This document shows positions 41,429 through 51,012 of a stretch of 64,000 nt of DNA, in pieces; position 1 is the first letter of the stretch; each line of letters starts with the position of its first letter. The DNA comes from Agarophyton chilense (lineage: Eukaryota > Rhodophyta > Florideophyceae > Gracilariales > Gracilariaceae). The DNA is taken from contig JARGXX010000113.1 in the NCBI GenBank assembly GCA_030374765.1, positions 124,001 to 188,000 of the forward strand, given 5' to 3'. The translations under genes were made by a program, and so were the position numbers. The notes under the pieces are model-generated. The model was not told the DNA's origin, did not search any database, and saw only the letters and a list, made by a program, of their open reading frames with translations.

Positions 41429-41909
41429 GGGGGAGGGCGTGTGCGCAAGAGTGAACGCGACGATGAAATGAAATGACGAAACAGCAGCGAACGATGCAGA
41501 CGCAGACGGCGGAAAAGTAAACTCTCACAAGCGTTCGTCGTCGATGGTGCAGTTGTTGCCGTTGCGAGACAGGTATACGATGGCGGCCGGCGTTGCGCGC
41601 GAAAAGCGACACCGTTCATTTGATTGGTGGCGCGCGTCGCCCGTCTCGCCGTTCGCCTTGTGTGTGTGCGCCCCCGTTTTGCCTCGTTAGGCAGTGTTAG
41701 ACGCGCTATTACTACGCGACAGTCTGTCCCACGTTACCCACGTTACCCACGTTACCCACGTTGTACACGCTGCACACGCTGCACACGCGTGGTGACAAGC
41801 AGCAGCGCGCCAGCGTCTTGCGCTCATAGAGAGAGAGCTCAACTGCTGCGGCCACTGCTGGCTGGCTCTCTACGTCGCTCTTCCACCGCGCCTACGTGCG
41901 CGCGTCGCT
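41429..41909. promoter_or_regulatory. Divergent region upstream of STAR gene B and zinc-finger gene
   Basis: It contains a tandem CCCACGTTA array (about 41728-41763, four units) followed by three TGCACACGC-like units up to about 41790. Each first-type unit carries an ACGT core that bZIP or bHLH factors could bind. Which of the two divergent genes it serves is unknown. Confidence 0.5.
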
Positions 41910-42338
41910 ATGAACGCGCTCGATGCCACTTCGTCGCTCACGCCGCTGCAACTGTTGTGTCGCGCGTGTGAACTCGCCTCCGCCGCACTCTCTGCAACGT
42001 CGTCTGCGGCGTCGTCTTCGTCGCCGCCGCCTCACATGGCCAATCCCTCACCCATCGTTCCATCGCAACCGCCGGTGCATAACGCGAGACGTTTTGCCTG
42101 CTCTGTGGCCTCTTGTTCAAAGACGTTTGCTAGAGTTTATAATCTCAAGGCGCACCGCCGCGTGCATTCGAGAGAACAACCTTATTGTTGTTCAACATGT
42201 GGGAGACGTTTTCGATGGAGAAGTTCTTTGACTTCACATGCTAAATTTCATCGTAACACGCGTGTACAGACGCGTCATACCAGTGCTGCTCTTTGTGTGC
42301 CCGTGCGTGTACATACGCCACAACGCTCTGCCACGTAA
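41910..42338 (+). CDS. Small C2H2 zinc-finger protein
   Basis: 142 aa from ATG 41910. Two adjacent classical C2H2 fingers occupy about residues 62-114: one runs from FACSVASCSKTF to AHRRVH, the next from CCSTCGRRF to SHAKFH, joined by a short linker SREQPY that resembles the TGEKPY consensus. The N-terminal 60 residues are Ala/Ser/Pro-rich. It is probably a DNA-binding regulator in the nucleus. The stop is followed at once by A-rich and T-rich runs (42338-42368). Confidence 0.8.
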   Translation: MNALDATSSLTPLQLLCRACELASAALSATSSAASSSSPPPHMANPSPIVPSQPPVHNARRFACSVASCSKTFARVYNLKAHRRVHSREQPYCCSTCGRRFRWRSSLTSHAKFHRNTRVQTRHTSAALCVPVRVHTPQRSAT

Positions 42339-42418
42339 AAAAAAAAAAAGAAAAAAAAGTTTTTTTTGTCGCACCTTCTTCGTTGCCCCAACGCGTTGAC
42401 TTTACATACATACTCTTC

Positions 42419-43215
42419 ATTGCCATTCCGCTGTAATAACCACAGCAAGCACACGTCCTCCCAACTCTTGCTTCAAGTAAACAGTTTTCTAACAAAACTT
42501 GCTCCATTCTTCAGCAGAGCAACGCAAAAGTACCATTGTATGCACCGCCGTCCCCGCTTGCACCCATATCCTGCCATTCACTCCCACGGCGCTTTGGAAT
42601 GGAACGTGCCCAAACATCCTCAACACGTTTTCGTCTCGAACAACAGTTCTTGTCATCCCCAGTGATACCCCAACAATTGTTCCACCTTTTAGCTCCCCAT
42701 ACAACGCTTCGCCTCCAGACCAACTCCTCGCGCTTCCCGCTTCCATGCATCACACTTCGGTTTCCGTGTTCTTCGCGGCATTGATAACACCACAATGAAC
42801 CGTCACAATCATCTGTTCTTCTTCGTGCCACCCTCAAACGCAAGCATTGACAGTGTAGCTGTGTCGGTGCCATCAATACCAAGCCTGTACTCTTCTCCAA
42901 ATCTGTCCTGAACAATGCCGATGCCCGAGGCTTCTTGCGCCGGAACGTGTCGCTTTTAATTGTTCGCGACCGAAAGCTCGTTTCGATAGGAATCGTACCG
43001 CACCAAACCGGCGTTGGCCGCCAAAATCCCTCGGCGTTTTTCTCAGGGACGCCGCCTCTGACTCGAATCACCGCTTGAGCTGCTTCCGGAGAGTTGAGCA
43101 TAGTCGCCGCCATCTTATGGCCAGGCAGAAGCACTAATCCTGGATCGCTCCCCAGCCTCAAAGCTGAAGAAGCGCCGGACATGTTCGAGAGCGTGGAGTC
43201 TGGCGAACGCTAAAG
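42419..43215 (-). pseudogene. Broken second copy of RRP40
   Basis: A diverged duplicate of the RRP40 gene at 12665-13402. It starts with ATG at 43182 (MSGASSALRLGSD..., similar to the intact N-terminus) and keeps ILNSPEAAQAVIRV-GGV. It then loses frame within the S1 region and re-enters it near 42746 with an intact-looking KH segment (GHVPFQSAVGVNGRIWVQAG). Similarity continues past the stop for about 60 bp (shared CCATTCCGCTGTAATAACCAC) and about 30 bp upstream of the start. Multiple frameshifts mean no exosome subunit can be made. No clear poly(A) tract marks a retrocopy, and the parent lacks introns, so the mode of duplication is open. Confidence 0.85.
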
Positions 43216-43421
43216 AACAGGGGTCCGCTCGTTCACGCAGCCTCACTCTCTGACTCGGAGAGCAAACAGCGAAAGGCACATGTGCAGAGGAATTAGCCTC
43301 CGAAAGCTATGACCTGTACAAGGACATTCCGGAAGACAAGTATCAAGGTAGATGAAAATTTTAACATGTCTGGTATGCACGTGTTTTCTCGGCCAATTTT
43401 GACAGAATTGCAGTTGCTACG

Positions 43422-43487
43422 TAAAGTCTGTTTCAAAAACATATCCCTTGCACAAATATTTCGTAAATTGCCTTTTCGACTACAGTA
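43422..43487 (-). repeat. 66-bp TA-flanked mini-element, diverged copy
   Basis: Inverted relative to copy 1: it begins TAAAGTCTGTTTC, contains CAAAAACATATCCCTT and ends CTACAGTA. It is again exactly 66 bp. A further partial copy with the same core lies at about 43524-43553. Confidence 0.5.
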
Positions 43488-44639
43488 CACTCAATGAAAA
43501 CAACACATGAAAAATATCAAGTCAAAATTCTGTTTCAAAAACATATCCTTTCGTCAGTCATATTCTCTACGGCGCGCTTTTAGTAGTTTGTTTTCGCCTC
43601 TTTAACCCTACTGAAACTTACAGAGAGTGTTATCATTTATTCAATAAAAAAATGAATTAAATTAAACGTTATTTTGTCATAGTAATTTGTGATACAAACT
43701 TTCGAATAAAAAACTGTACTGAACTGTCTAATTTGCCCATAAATCATCTGATCTAGCACTCTATTGGTGTTTTCAGTAAAATGTACATCAGAAATTTGTC
43801 ATGAAAGATCCGTATCAGTCATATTTAAACCATTCATGTACTGTTTCTAAACATTTGACTGTTTTCCAAGCGCACTATCCTGCTAAAAATCATAATTTAA
43901 TTCATACGTAAAGTAGGAATAAAGTAGCATATAACTTTCTAACACTTTACCATAACGTTTTTAAGCCATTTACGCTTTTAAAATCGCTATTTTAATTGGT
44001 GTTAATTTAAATATGCCATTTAAAACCATCTCAGATGTATAACCAAAGAACTTTCTTACAAAACTACAATTTGATTTGCAATTATCATGCTAATAGAATT
44101 TGTAGAAACATGGTTCGTCCATAGTTACAGTTTTCGAACAAAACATTTTCTTTTTTTCATACTTTTTGATAATGAGGCTTTTCTGAAGAACACAACGCAC
44201 GTTTGCGTTTATGGTGCGTTTTCAAAAGAAGATTCTTTTGTTGTTGTATAGTTCAACCAGTTATGGCTTTTTTGCGTCATATTTAAGAACATTTTAAATT
44301 CAAACACTGTTTTTTTTCAATTGGTTTTGCACGATGAAGTATCACAGAACAGATAAAGCTTACTTCCACGCGTTTTTGTGTTAGAAAGAATGCGGTATGG
44401 CTCAAACATCGCCTGACTTCACACCGAACAGAGTTTTCTGTAATAATTGTTTGTTCTTGGGATTTCTATTTGTTTTTGCGCTATAAAAGTTGGGATCATG
44501 CCTTTGTGGTCCAATCTAATAATTTTTATATAGTTTTGGCAAGATAAAGGCGGTACAGAAGTCATAATGGAGCTCTTTATTGTATAAAGGAAACAAGTTT
44601 TTTGACTTTAAAAGGTTTTATTCGGTGAGAAATTGGCTC

Positions 44640-44705
44640 TACAGTACGGAAAACGCCATTTTTGGCCCGGTTTTAGGAAGGGATATGTTTTTGAAACGCA
44701 CTGTA
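44640..44705 (+). repeat. 66-bp TA-flanked mini-element, copy close to copy 1
   Basis: It begins TACAGTACGGAAAACGCC and ends GGGATATGTTTTTGAAACGC then ACTGTA. The length and the right half are the same as in the copy at 7029-7094. Confidence 0.6.
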
Positions 44706-44962
44706 TGTACGTACTTTACCATGTTCGAGAAGGCCAGCGTTTCGGCTCATGACAATCGCAAAAAAATACCTGACACAGTCAAACGATTGTGGCGGTCATG
44801 GTCGTGGTCTGGAACAGCCATGATAGTGCAAGACGACCGTAGCAAGTAAGAAAATTTTGTTTGTGGCTATTGAGAAAAGTTTAGTGCTAACAATAATGTG
44901 CGGTGTCCGCTCTTGAGGCCGAGCAAATTCTCGGGGAATGAGTTAGGGAGATGGCACGAAAA

Positions 44963-45721
44963 TCACGGCAAATCAAGCAAGTCGTACTTGGCATAATAAT
45001 CGTACAAACGTGTGACAAGCGGAGACATGGAATTACCAAGTCTCGTCAAGTAGTGTTGCTGGTCTTCCTCCTTAACACGAATACGATTCATAAACGACTC
45101 CTTGCTGGGCAACAATAAACAAGCGCCCTTAACCGTCTTTCGAATAGTCCACGAGTGATGCTGGGCAAGCGCAGCATCGTATGCAGTAGCAACCGCCCAT
45201 CTCAGAGTTCTTTGGTTCGCAGCAACGGCCGAATTAGCATCAAAAGCTTGAGCAAGCGAATCCAAGAGACGATCAGTGAATTTGAGAGCCCACATCAAGC
45301 GAAGTAGTGTTCTGGTGAAAGCGGGTCCTCCCGCGTACACAAAACCAGTTTCGGACATGGCATTATGTTTCATTTCGTGCTCAATTGCGGTTTGGATGTA
45401 CGAGTAGCTAGTGGGTTGTTCCGTTTGGTAGCGTTTGAGAATAATCAACTTTGATTCGATATCGGACTTGACAAAAGAAAAACCAGAACCTAATGTATCG
45501 AAGAGGTAGCAGAGATGTTGCATGGCTGCAACAAAGGCGGTGGTAGTGGGAAGTGGGCTTTTGGTGGTAAGAAATTGCGTGTGGCACGCTTCAAAAGCGC
45601 ATGTCATTTGCTCAAAGTCGAACATTGTGGCAGGCGGGGCTGGAATCGAAGACGACTCCACCGTCTCCGTTCGGGAACCTCCGCGAAGCGAATACGACGC
45701 ACGAGAACGAAGGTAATCCAT
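44963..45721 (-). CDS. Glycolipid transfer protein (GLTP/ACD11/CPTP-type)
   Basis: 252 aa from ATG 45721; the upstream open frame to 45844 has only a GTG. The all-helical GLTP fold moves ceramide-1-phosphate or other sphingolipids between membranes in the cytosol. Visible signature pieces are the acid/basic headgroup segment DIESKLIILKRY, LLRLMWALKFTDRLLDSL with the conserved Arg and aromatic positions, and ALAQHHSWTIRKTVKGACLLLP with the conserved His before Trp. The spacing of Lys after Asp matches ACD11/CPTP rather than GLTP proper, which suggests ceramide-1-phosphate as ligand (inference). The first 35 residues are variable. Confidence 0.82.
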   Translation of the reverse strand: MDYLRSRASYSLRGGSRTETVESSSIPAPPATMFDFEQMTCAFEACHTQFLTTKSPLPTTTAFVAAMQHLCYLFDTLGSGFSFVKSDIESKLIILKRYQTEQPTSYSYIQTAIEHEMKHNAMSETGFVYAGGPAFTRTLLRLMWALKFTDRLLDSLAQAFDANSAVAANQRTLRWAVATAYDAALAQHHSWTIRKTVKGACLLLPSKESFMNRIRVKEEDQQHYLTRLGNSMSPLVTRLYDYYAKYDLLDLP

Positions 45722-46476
45722 GATAAGCACACGCGCGAAGCAAGAACGGTGGTGATGAAGGGGAAACTGTGGCAAGCGCTTGTCGGTTGCAGGGACGAAC
45801 GTTGACGGACTTGAATAAAAAAGAACGGGCGCGCGTGAACACACTGGAAAAGGGAATGTTTGATTTGAAATGAGCGGTTAGAATGGATGCTGGCCAGGAG
45901 CAGAGACGACACGGGTGACGTGGACGGGCGCTGGGGCTGGTGGACACGTGGGCCGGGTGTGGCGGTTTGGCGCGCGCCTATTGGGCGGTCGTCAATTGTG
46001 CTGTCTGGCATCGTGTGCGTGCGGCTCGCTCGCTAGCTAGCAAGCAGCCCGCCGCCTCTGTGGTGGACTTCGGCCAGCTTGCGCCCGACGCTGGCAGTTA
46101 GCAATCTCTATCATCGTCAACGACGCAGCAGTATTCCAAGTTGCTTCTACTGTGCATTCGGTGTACGTGTGGTGCTTGTTGTCTGGCGCCAATTAAATTC
46201 TGCCTACAAGCATCCAACCATTGCGCAGCGGTTTGTTGGACTGTGTATCTACTCACGAGCGGAACCAAAGATGTTTTCACTTTTTGACAAATAAAGTGAA
46301 ATGTTTTCCCATCTTCTCATTTCTGTTTGCTGACGACGTAGGTCGATGGCTCTGTCATCAGGCACGCATCACCAAACGCAATATCAATCCAATCAATCCA
46401 TGCATTGAGGGCGCAGGTATACCACTTTCAGCATCGGCTCCGTCCGGTATCATCTCCCCTCGCTTTGGTCCTCACC
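45722..46476. other. Divergent intergenic region between GLTP and uS17m genes
   Basis: No gene recognised; there is a short CGCTAGCTAGC patch near 46028. It contains the promoters of both flanking genes. Confidence 0.5.
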
Positions 46477-47139
46477 ATGCTTGGCCTACGAGCCGTGTCC
46501 TCCATCTTCACCTCCAATCTGCCACGACTAGCACCTTGTCCAGTCGTTCTCCGCCAACTCACAACCGTCCCCACTCCGCCCACCGCACAACATCCCACCA
46601 CACAATCCCCCGCTCCGCTTCCAGTCGACGCAATCGACACCGATGCTGCTGCGCCCGAATACCGCACCCAGCGAAAAGCCGTCTATCGTCTCCCATTCTA
46701 TGGCGCGTCCGATGCAGCTTTCGACCGTCTCTCCGAACACCAAGTTCGAACAGCACTTCGTGCTTACGGCGGTCTTATACGACCTCGCGATGACTTGCAA
46801 ACTCTTTTCCACCGCCTCAAGCGCCTCGCCAATGCCGCTTATCGACCGAAGCAACTCACTATTGAAGGCGTTGTCGTTTCAAATAAGATGCGCAAGAGTG
46901 TTGTAATTGCTGCGAAACGATTGTGCTTTTCGTCCAAGTTGCAGAAGAGTTATTATAAAACAAGACGTTTTATGGCGCACGACGAACTTAACCTTTGTAG
47001 AGAGGGTGATCGAGTTGTTATCAGGAGTTGCAGATTGATGAGCAAGAGAAAGTCTCATGTGGTTGTTCTAAATTTTGGAGATCCCACACGGCCTGGTTTG
47101 GATCAACGCTCCATTCAACTGGAAAACATTCCCGCGTGA
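46477..47139 (+). CDS. mrps17: Mitochondrial ribosomal protein uS17
   Basis: 220 aa from ATG 46477; the longer frame starts with TTG. The N-terminal 60 residues are basic and Pro/Thr-rich, as in mitochondrial presequences. A lineage-specific region follows. The uS17 beta-barrel is at about residues 126-200, with GVVVSNKMRKSVVIAAKR, SYYKTRRFMAHDELNLCREGD and VIRSCRLMSKRKSHVVVL. uS17 binds 16S-type rRNA early in small-subunit assembly. It is much longer than bacterial S17 (about 85 aa), so a plastid origin is less likely. It is convergent, 87 bp apart, with the MARVEL gene. Confidence 0.87.
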   Translation: MLGLRAVSSIFTSNLPRLAPCPVVLRQLTTVPTPPTAQHPTTQSPAPLPVDAIDTDAAAPEYRTQRKAVYRLPFYGASDAAFDRLSEHQVRTALRAYGGLIRPRDDLQTLFHRLKRLANAAYRPKQLTIEGVVVSNKMRKSVVIAAKRLCFSSKLQKSYYKTRRFMAHDELNLCREGDRVVIRSCRLMSKRKSHVVVLNFGDPTRPGLDQRSIQLENIPA

Positions 47140-47226
47140 GCTTTTACTATTGTTGTATCAAACATAACCAAATTTTTAAAAGTACAAGCCAGTCATCAGT
47201 TATCACACATATCAAAGTAGCCCCAT

Positions 47227-47933
47227 TCAGGCTTGCTGATAGGAAGATCCCTCACCATACGAGCGGTACGATCCTTCAGGCTCAGGCTCGGTTTCCGACA
47301 TACGATATTCAAAAGTTTTCGGTCCTCTACTACCAATATACGCTGATATCATGCTGAGAATAAATAACATCCATGCAAATACAACCGGTACATTTGACGG
47401 CGATGGTGCTCTTGACGACTTTGTTGCTGTTAGAGTGACGCTACCGACAAACTATTTCGCACGAGTTGGTTAGTCACCTTTTTGTTGTGTTCGATCAAGC
47501 AGTTTCTGACGAGCTTTGACTTACCCACCATAGAGCGAGCCAAGAAAAAATGATAAACTCCACATTGGCCGGCAGTTGAATGTTGGAACAATAATCAAGA
47601 AAGTACCATATCATGGTGATAGAAAGCACCACAAATGCAACTGTTGCCCATGCCACCTGTGTGTATACAATGTCCATGATTCCACATAAAACAGTTAGTA
47701 TCCAAAAGTATACACACACACCACACAACCTGCTGGTCTGCGTTTTAGAAACGTACACCGTACTGACATCGACTTCGACCCACGTTCGCATTGAACAGAC
47801 ATATGTTTTCAAACGCTCCGTTCACTGTTGGTGCCTCTACGGCTAATTTGTTCGGGAAGATGGCCATTACAACTGTTGTCCATATCCATTCTACGATATA
47901 CAGAATGATGCGACAGCACTCCAAACGACCCAT
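47227..47933 (-). CDS. Synaptogyrin-like MARVEL four-helix membrane protein, three exons
   Basis: Model: exon 1 47933-47757, exon 2 47656-47525, exon 3 47451-47227; 177 aa, all junctions in phase 0. Donors are GTACGT (47756) and GTAAGT (47524). The first intron has a perfect TACTAAC branch site and a CACAG acceptor. Four membrane helices result: about residues 8-26, 60-79, 88-106 and 125-143. The exon 1/2 joint creates CQYGVAWATVAFVV, matching the conserved C-x-YG-V-A segment of synaptogyrin/synaptophysin-type MARVEL proteins. The third helix crosses the exon 2/3 joint (ALWWFVGSV). The C-terminus is cytosolic, acidic and Tyr-rich, ending SSYQQA. It probably acts in vesicle membranes. Confidence 0.8.
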
Positions 47934-48192
47934 TCTGTGTGTTCAGAAAGAGGCAGAAACGGGGAGAATGTGAAACAGGATGACGCCGAGATAAAGGATA
48001 TATATCGTGGGTTTCGGGATGCTTGCTTCATTAGGGCGGGGAGTGATGCAACCAAACCTGAACCTGATGGCATGGGATAGGCGTTGTACATATGGTTTTA
48101 CCGTTACGAACTCCGGAATACGAAGAGATTTGTTCAGCATAAACAGTATGGTATAAAACTAGTGTTTTGGCACCACTTCTATCATCATTTGC

Positions 48193-48265
48193 GGCCCCGT
48201 GGCGTAATGGATAACGCGTCAGACTTCGGATCTGAAGATTGTGGGTTCGAGTCCCACCGGGGTCG
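48193..48265 (+). tRNA. tRNA-Arg (TCG anticodon), copy 1
   Basis: 73 bases without intron. The acceptor stem GGCCCCG pairs with CGGGGTC. The anticodon arm TCAGA-CTTCGGA-TCTGA gives TCG, and the T arm GTGGG-TTCGAGT-CCCAC is standard. The discriminator base is G. CCA is not encoded, as expected for a nuclear gene. It reads the CGA arginine codon. Confidence 0.95.
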
Positions 48266-49030
48266 TTTCATTTTTCTAAAAGTGATGTCGCTGTGGAAGC
48301 TCACTACTAGTACAGCTGTCCACGTTTCTCTGGTGTCTGGTCGGACACTTTTGTAGCCGTAGTGGTTGTCACAGTCGCCTCGAAGTCTGTCGAATTTTCG
48401 CGGGAAGTCACAAATCGACCAGTTTTGAACACAGTCCAAATGTTGCGTTTTCGATCTTAAGCCTTTGTTGAGAACTGGCGCTTTTTCCCTCATGTGTTCG
48501 ACAAGGATAGCGGCTCGACAGTATTTTCTATCTTCATCACGTAGTCAAATTTCTGACTTAAAAAAGAGCAACAATACCTCTAGCCTCCAAGGACAAATCT
48601 GTATATACTTATTGTAAACGCAGCGAAAGGACCGATGTTCCTCGCTGTGGTCATGCTGAGCGTTCTGGCACCGATACGATTTCAAGCACCCAACTGGTGT
48701 CCACTTCGCTTGTTCGGCCTCTGCGTGTTTTCTATGAAAAAGAGAAAGAAACTAATCTCTTTCGCATACTGCCCCTTTCAATTAAGCCGTTGACCTGTAG
48801 ATCGATCTCCAGCGCCTGCCTTCAGAAGATTTGGAGGCACAATTCGCTGTATGTGTTGAAGGGATGAAAAGGGTATCCTGAGATATTCGACTTACATGGA
48901 AAGCGATATCTCGATATCAGCTAAAGTATTCGATGTTCAATTTTGAACGAGTGCAAAGTATCAAATCTTCAAGTTTTTTTAAAAATAGATATAAATCCTA
49001 AACAGGACCCCGCCCATGTTATCGAGCACT
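48266..49030. other. Region between the tRNA genes
   Basis: I see nothing beyond short motif-free frames; the flanks of the two tRNA genes do not resemble each other. Confidence 0.55.
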
Positions 49031-49103
49031 GGCCCCGTGGCGTAATGGATAACGCGTCAGACTTCGGATCTGAAGATTGTGGGTTCGAGTCCCATCGGGG
49101 TCG
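49031..49103 (+). tRNA. tRNA-Arg (TCG anticodon), copy 2
   Basis: It differs from copy 1 by one base in the T-stem (CCCAT instead of CCCAC) and lies about 840 bp downstream on the same strand. A run of T residues shortly after the 3' end is a suitable RNA polymerase III terminator. Confidence 0.95.
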
Positions 49104-49293
49104 CAGGTTTTTTTATTGCTTCGCGCGAGTCGGAGGTGGCATCAGATGTGTGCAGTGGTGCCCAAAAATGATGGCACCAGGAGTGTCATGACATTAAACG
49201 CCTTTTCTCTTCTCGTTGTTGCTTGACGTCACGTCACCCCAGCAGTTTCGACAAGTCCGGACAGCACGCCATTCCTCCTCTTTTTCGTTAAGC

Positions 49294-49959
49294 ATGGCTG
49301 TGGAAAGAAGCACTGTTTCGTCCGGAAATCGCGAAACCGCCCGTCAACAGAGCGTACGAAACCGAATTCTATGTAAAGAATGGACAGAAGATGCCATCGA
49401 TCGGTTATCAACAGTTTTGGCACTTCTATATTCTCAACCTCCAACGTCCACCCAAGAATATACCTCAAAACTTCCTCCTATTCTAGACCTGCTCGACACA
49501 ATCACTGCAGCCTGTGATGCAGCAGCAGCCTCTGTGACGGTTGCGGAAGCAGAACGACTACACATCATGAACGAGACCGCAAATGTTGAACAGGAAATTA
49601 AATCCAATCTGAAACTGGTTGGCGATATGAGACAACGTCTCTCGATCGAACGCAAGATGGCTGAACGCAATAAACAGTATGATGCTGTTGCTTCCCTTAT
49701 TCTTCAGTGGCCTCCGGTTGAAGAATCTGAGAATAAATCAAGAATGGCCAGAGAGAAGATTATTTCCATCAAGGGTCAGGTTGAGGCTTTGGGAAGAGTC
49801 AAGGAAAATATTTCAAAGGAGGTCAATTTGATGATTCATTGCGTCGATGGTCTAAAGGATTCTTGTCGTGATATTGATGAAATGGTTGATGAGTCTGCAA
49901 GTGCTTCTCAACAAACTGAACGTCATGACAATTCCGATAATATGGATATTTCTGCTTAG
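49294..49959 (+). CDS. THOC7: THO complex subunit 7 (THOC7-like)
   Basis: 221 aa from ATG 49294; the frame extends to 49216 only through TTG. THOC7 is a coiled-coil subunit of THO/TREX, which couples transcription to mRNA export in the nucleus. The order matches human THOC7: an N-terminal RQQSVRNRI, a helix with the WTEDAIDRL stretch, a long coiled coil (about residues 75-200), and the diagnostic block AERNKQYDAVASLILQWP in the place of human NRQEYDALAKVIQHHP. The tail is Asp/Asn/Ser-rich and ends NMDISA, like the METD tail of animal orthologues. The length is close to the human protein (204 aa). Confidence 0.82.
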   Translation: MAVERSTVSSGNRETARQQSVRNRILCKEWTEDAIDRLSTVLALLYSQPPTSTQEYTSKLPPILDLLDTITAACDAAAASVTVAEAERLHIMNETANVEQEIKSNLKLVGDMRQRLSIERKMAERNKQYDAVASLILQWPPVEESENKSRMAREKIISIKGQVEALGRVKENISKEVNLMIHCVDGLKDSCRDIDEMVDESASASQQTERHDNSDNMDISA

Positions 49960-51012
49960 AAAGTCCGCTTCGTGCCAGTCCTCCTTTTTTTGCCGTTCCA
50001 ATTTGTGTACTAGATTTACTTTATGGCTTCTATTTGTCTGCCTTTTTCGTATGCGGGTGTTTTCCATGGGGGAGTGACCGCATGAGTTGGTACCAGATTT
50101 GCTTTCTGACCCAAAGTACAATGTTCAACACAACAATTTTGCAATTCCAAACGGCGTCGCGAAGCGTGAGTGTCAGCGAGGTAAGGATCCCGGAATTCCG
50201 GTTGTAAGCACCACTTTCCTGCTACAACTTGTTGATCTTGAACTTCATTGATTTCACTTCCATACCAACCTTTCATTTGCAGTGCATTTCGAAGTTAAGT
50301 AGCGTTCTGAAAACTGCAACCTTGCGTATCTCCGGAGAACATTGAATATATAACAAATAACACACTTAAAAACTAAACGAAGGAAATTCTTCAAAGAGAG
50401 AAACACTGCACAATTCCGGGACACAAAAGCGATATGCCCAATCCCCCACTAATAGCTCGATCTATAAATCGATCGCCCGAGATTATGGGCCTACAGCTCA
50501 TTACGTTTGAGAGTGAATATGGAGAGGGAAAGAGAAAAATGTTCTTACTCTCCTTGCGGACTGAAGCTCAGCTACATCCATTAACCCTCACTTTTCCTGC
50601 ATGATAGGTGTCGGTCGCTCCTCATGAGCACGAACCAGGAATAAGAGATGCTGCAGCCAATCAGGGGTTTTTTGAGGCCGCTCATGGTGGCTCAAAAATA
50701 GCTATTTTAGAAGTGATTCATAAGGCCAGCTGGCTACTCCACGCTTATTTGTTCGTTTGTTTGTGCCCCAGGATGATATACACTTCTATATAGTTGGGCC
50801 CTGCTGGAATTCACCAACCTTGCCGTTATCATTCTTATCACAACGCTTTCAAGTAGCGAGAGCTCACTTCGGCGTTAGAATTGCCCATAGATTGTTACAT
50901 TTCACGGGGTGTAATATAGAACGGGAGCCAGGATTTGTCAACGGGCCCCAAACATTGTGGACAGCAGCGCCGTATTCGCTTTCGAGCATCCGTGTGGGTT
51001 ATTCCCCGAGTG
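49960..51012. other. Intergenic, nothing recognised
   Basis: Short frames only. A palindromic CGATC-rich patch lies near 50456-50472. The open frame of the next gene begins before its first ATG at 51013. Confidence 0.5.

Larger units (their letters stand above)
43216..44962. other. AT-rich island, likely transposon debris
   Basis: This stretch is markedly AT-rich compared with its neighbours and has no convincing gene. It carries three or four copies of the 66-bp TA-flanked repeat in both orientations near its two ends (43422-43487 and 43524-43553 on one side, 44640-44705 on the other). The middle (43600-44560) holds long A/T runs and stops in all frames. Confidence 0.55.

Noticed and set aside
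42338..42368. A-rich then T-rich run considered as the poly(A) tail of an RRP40 retrocopy
   Set aside because: It lies about 50 bp beyond where similarity to the RRP40 3' flank ends and equally fits the zinc-finger gene's own 3' end.
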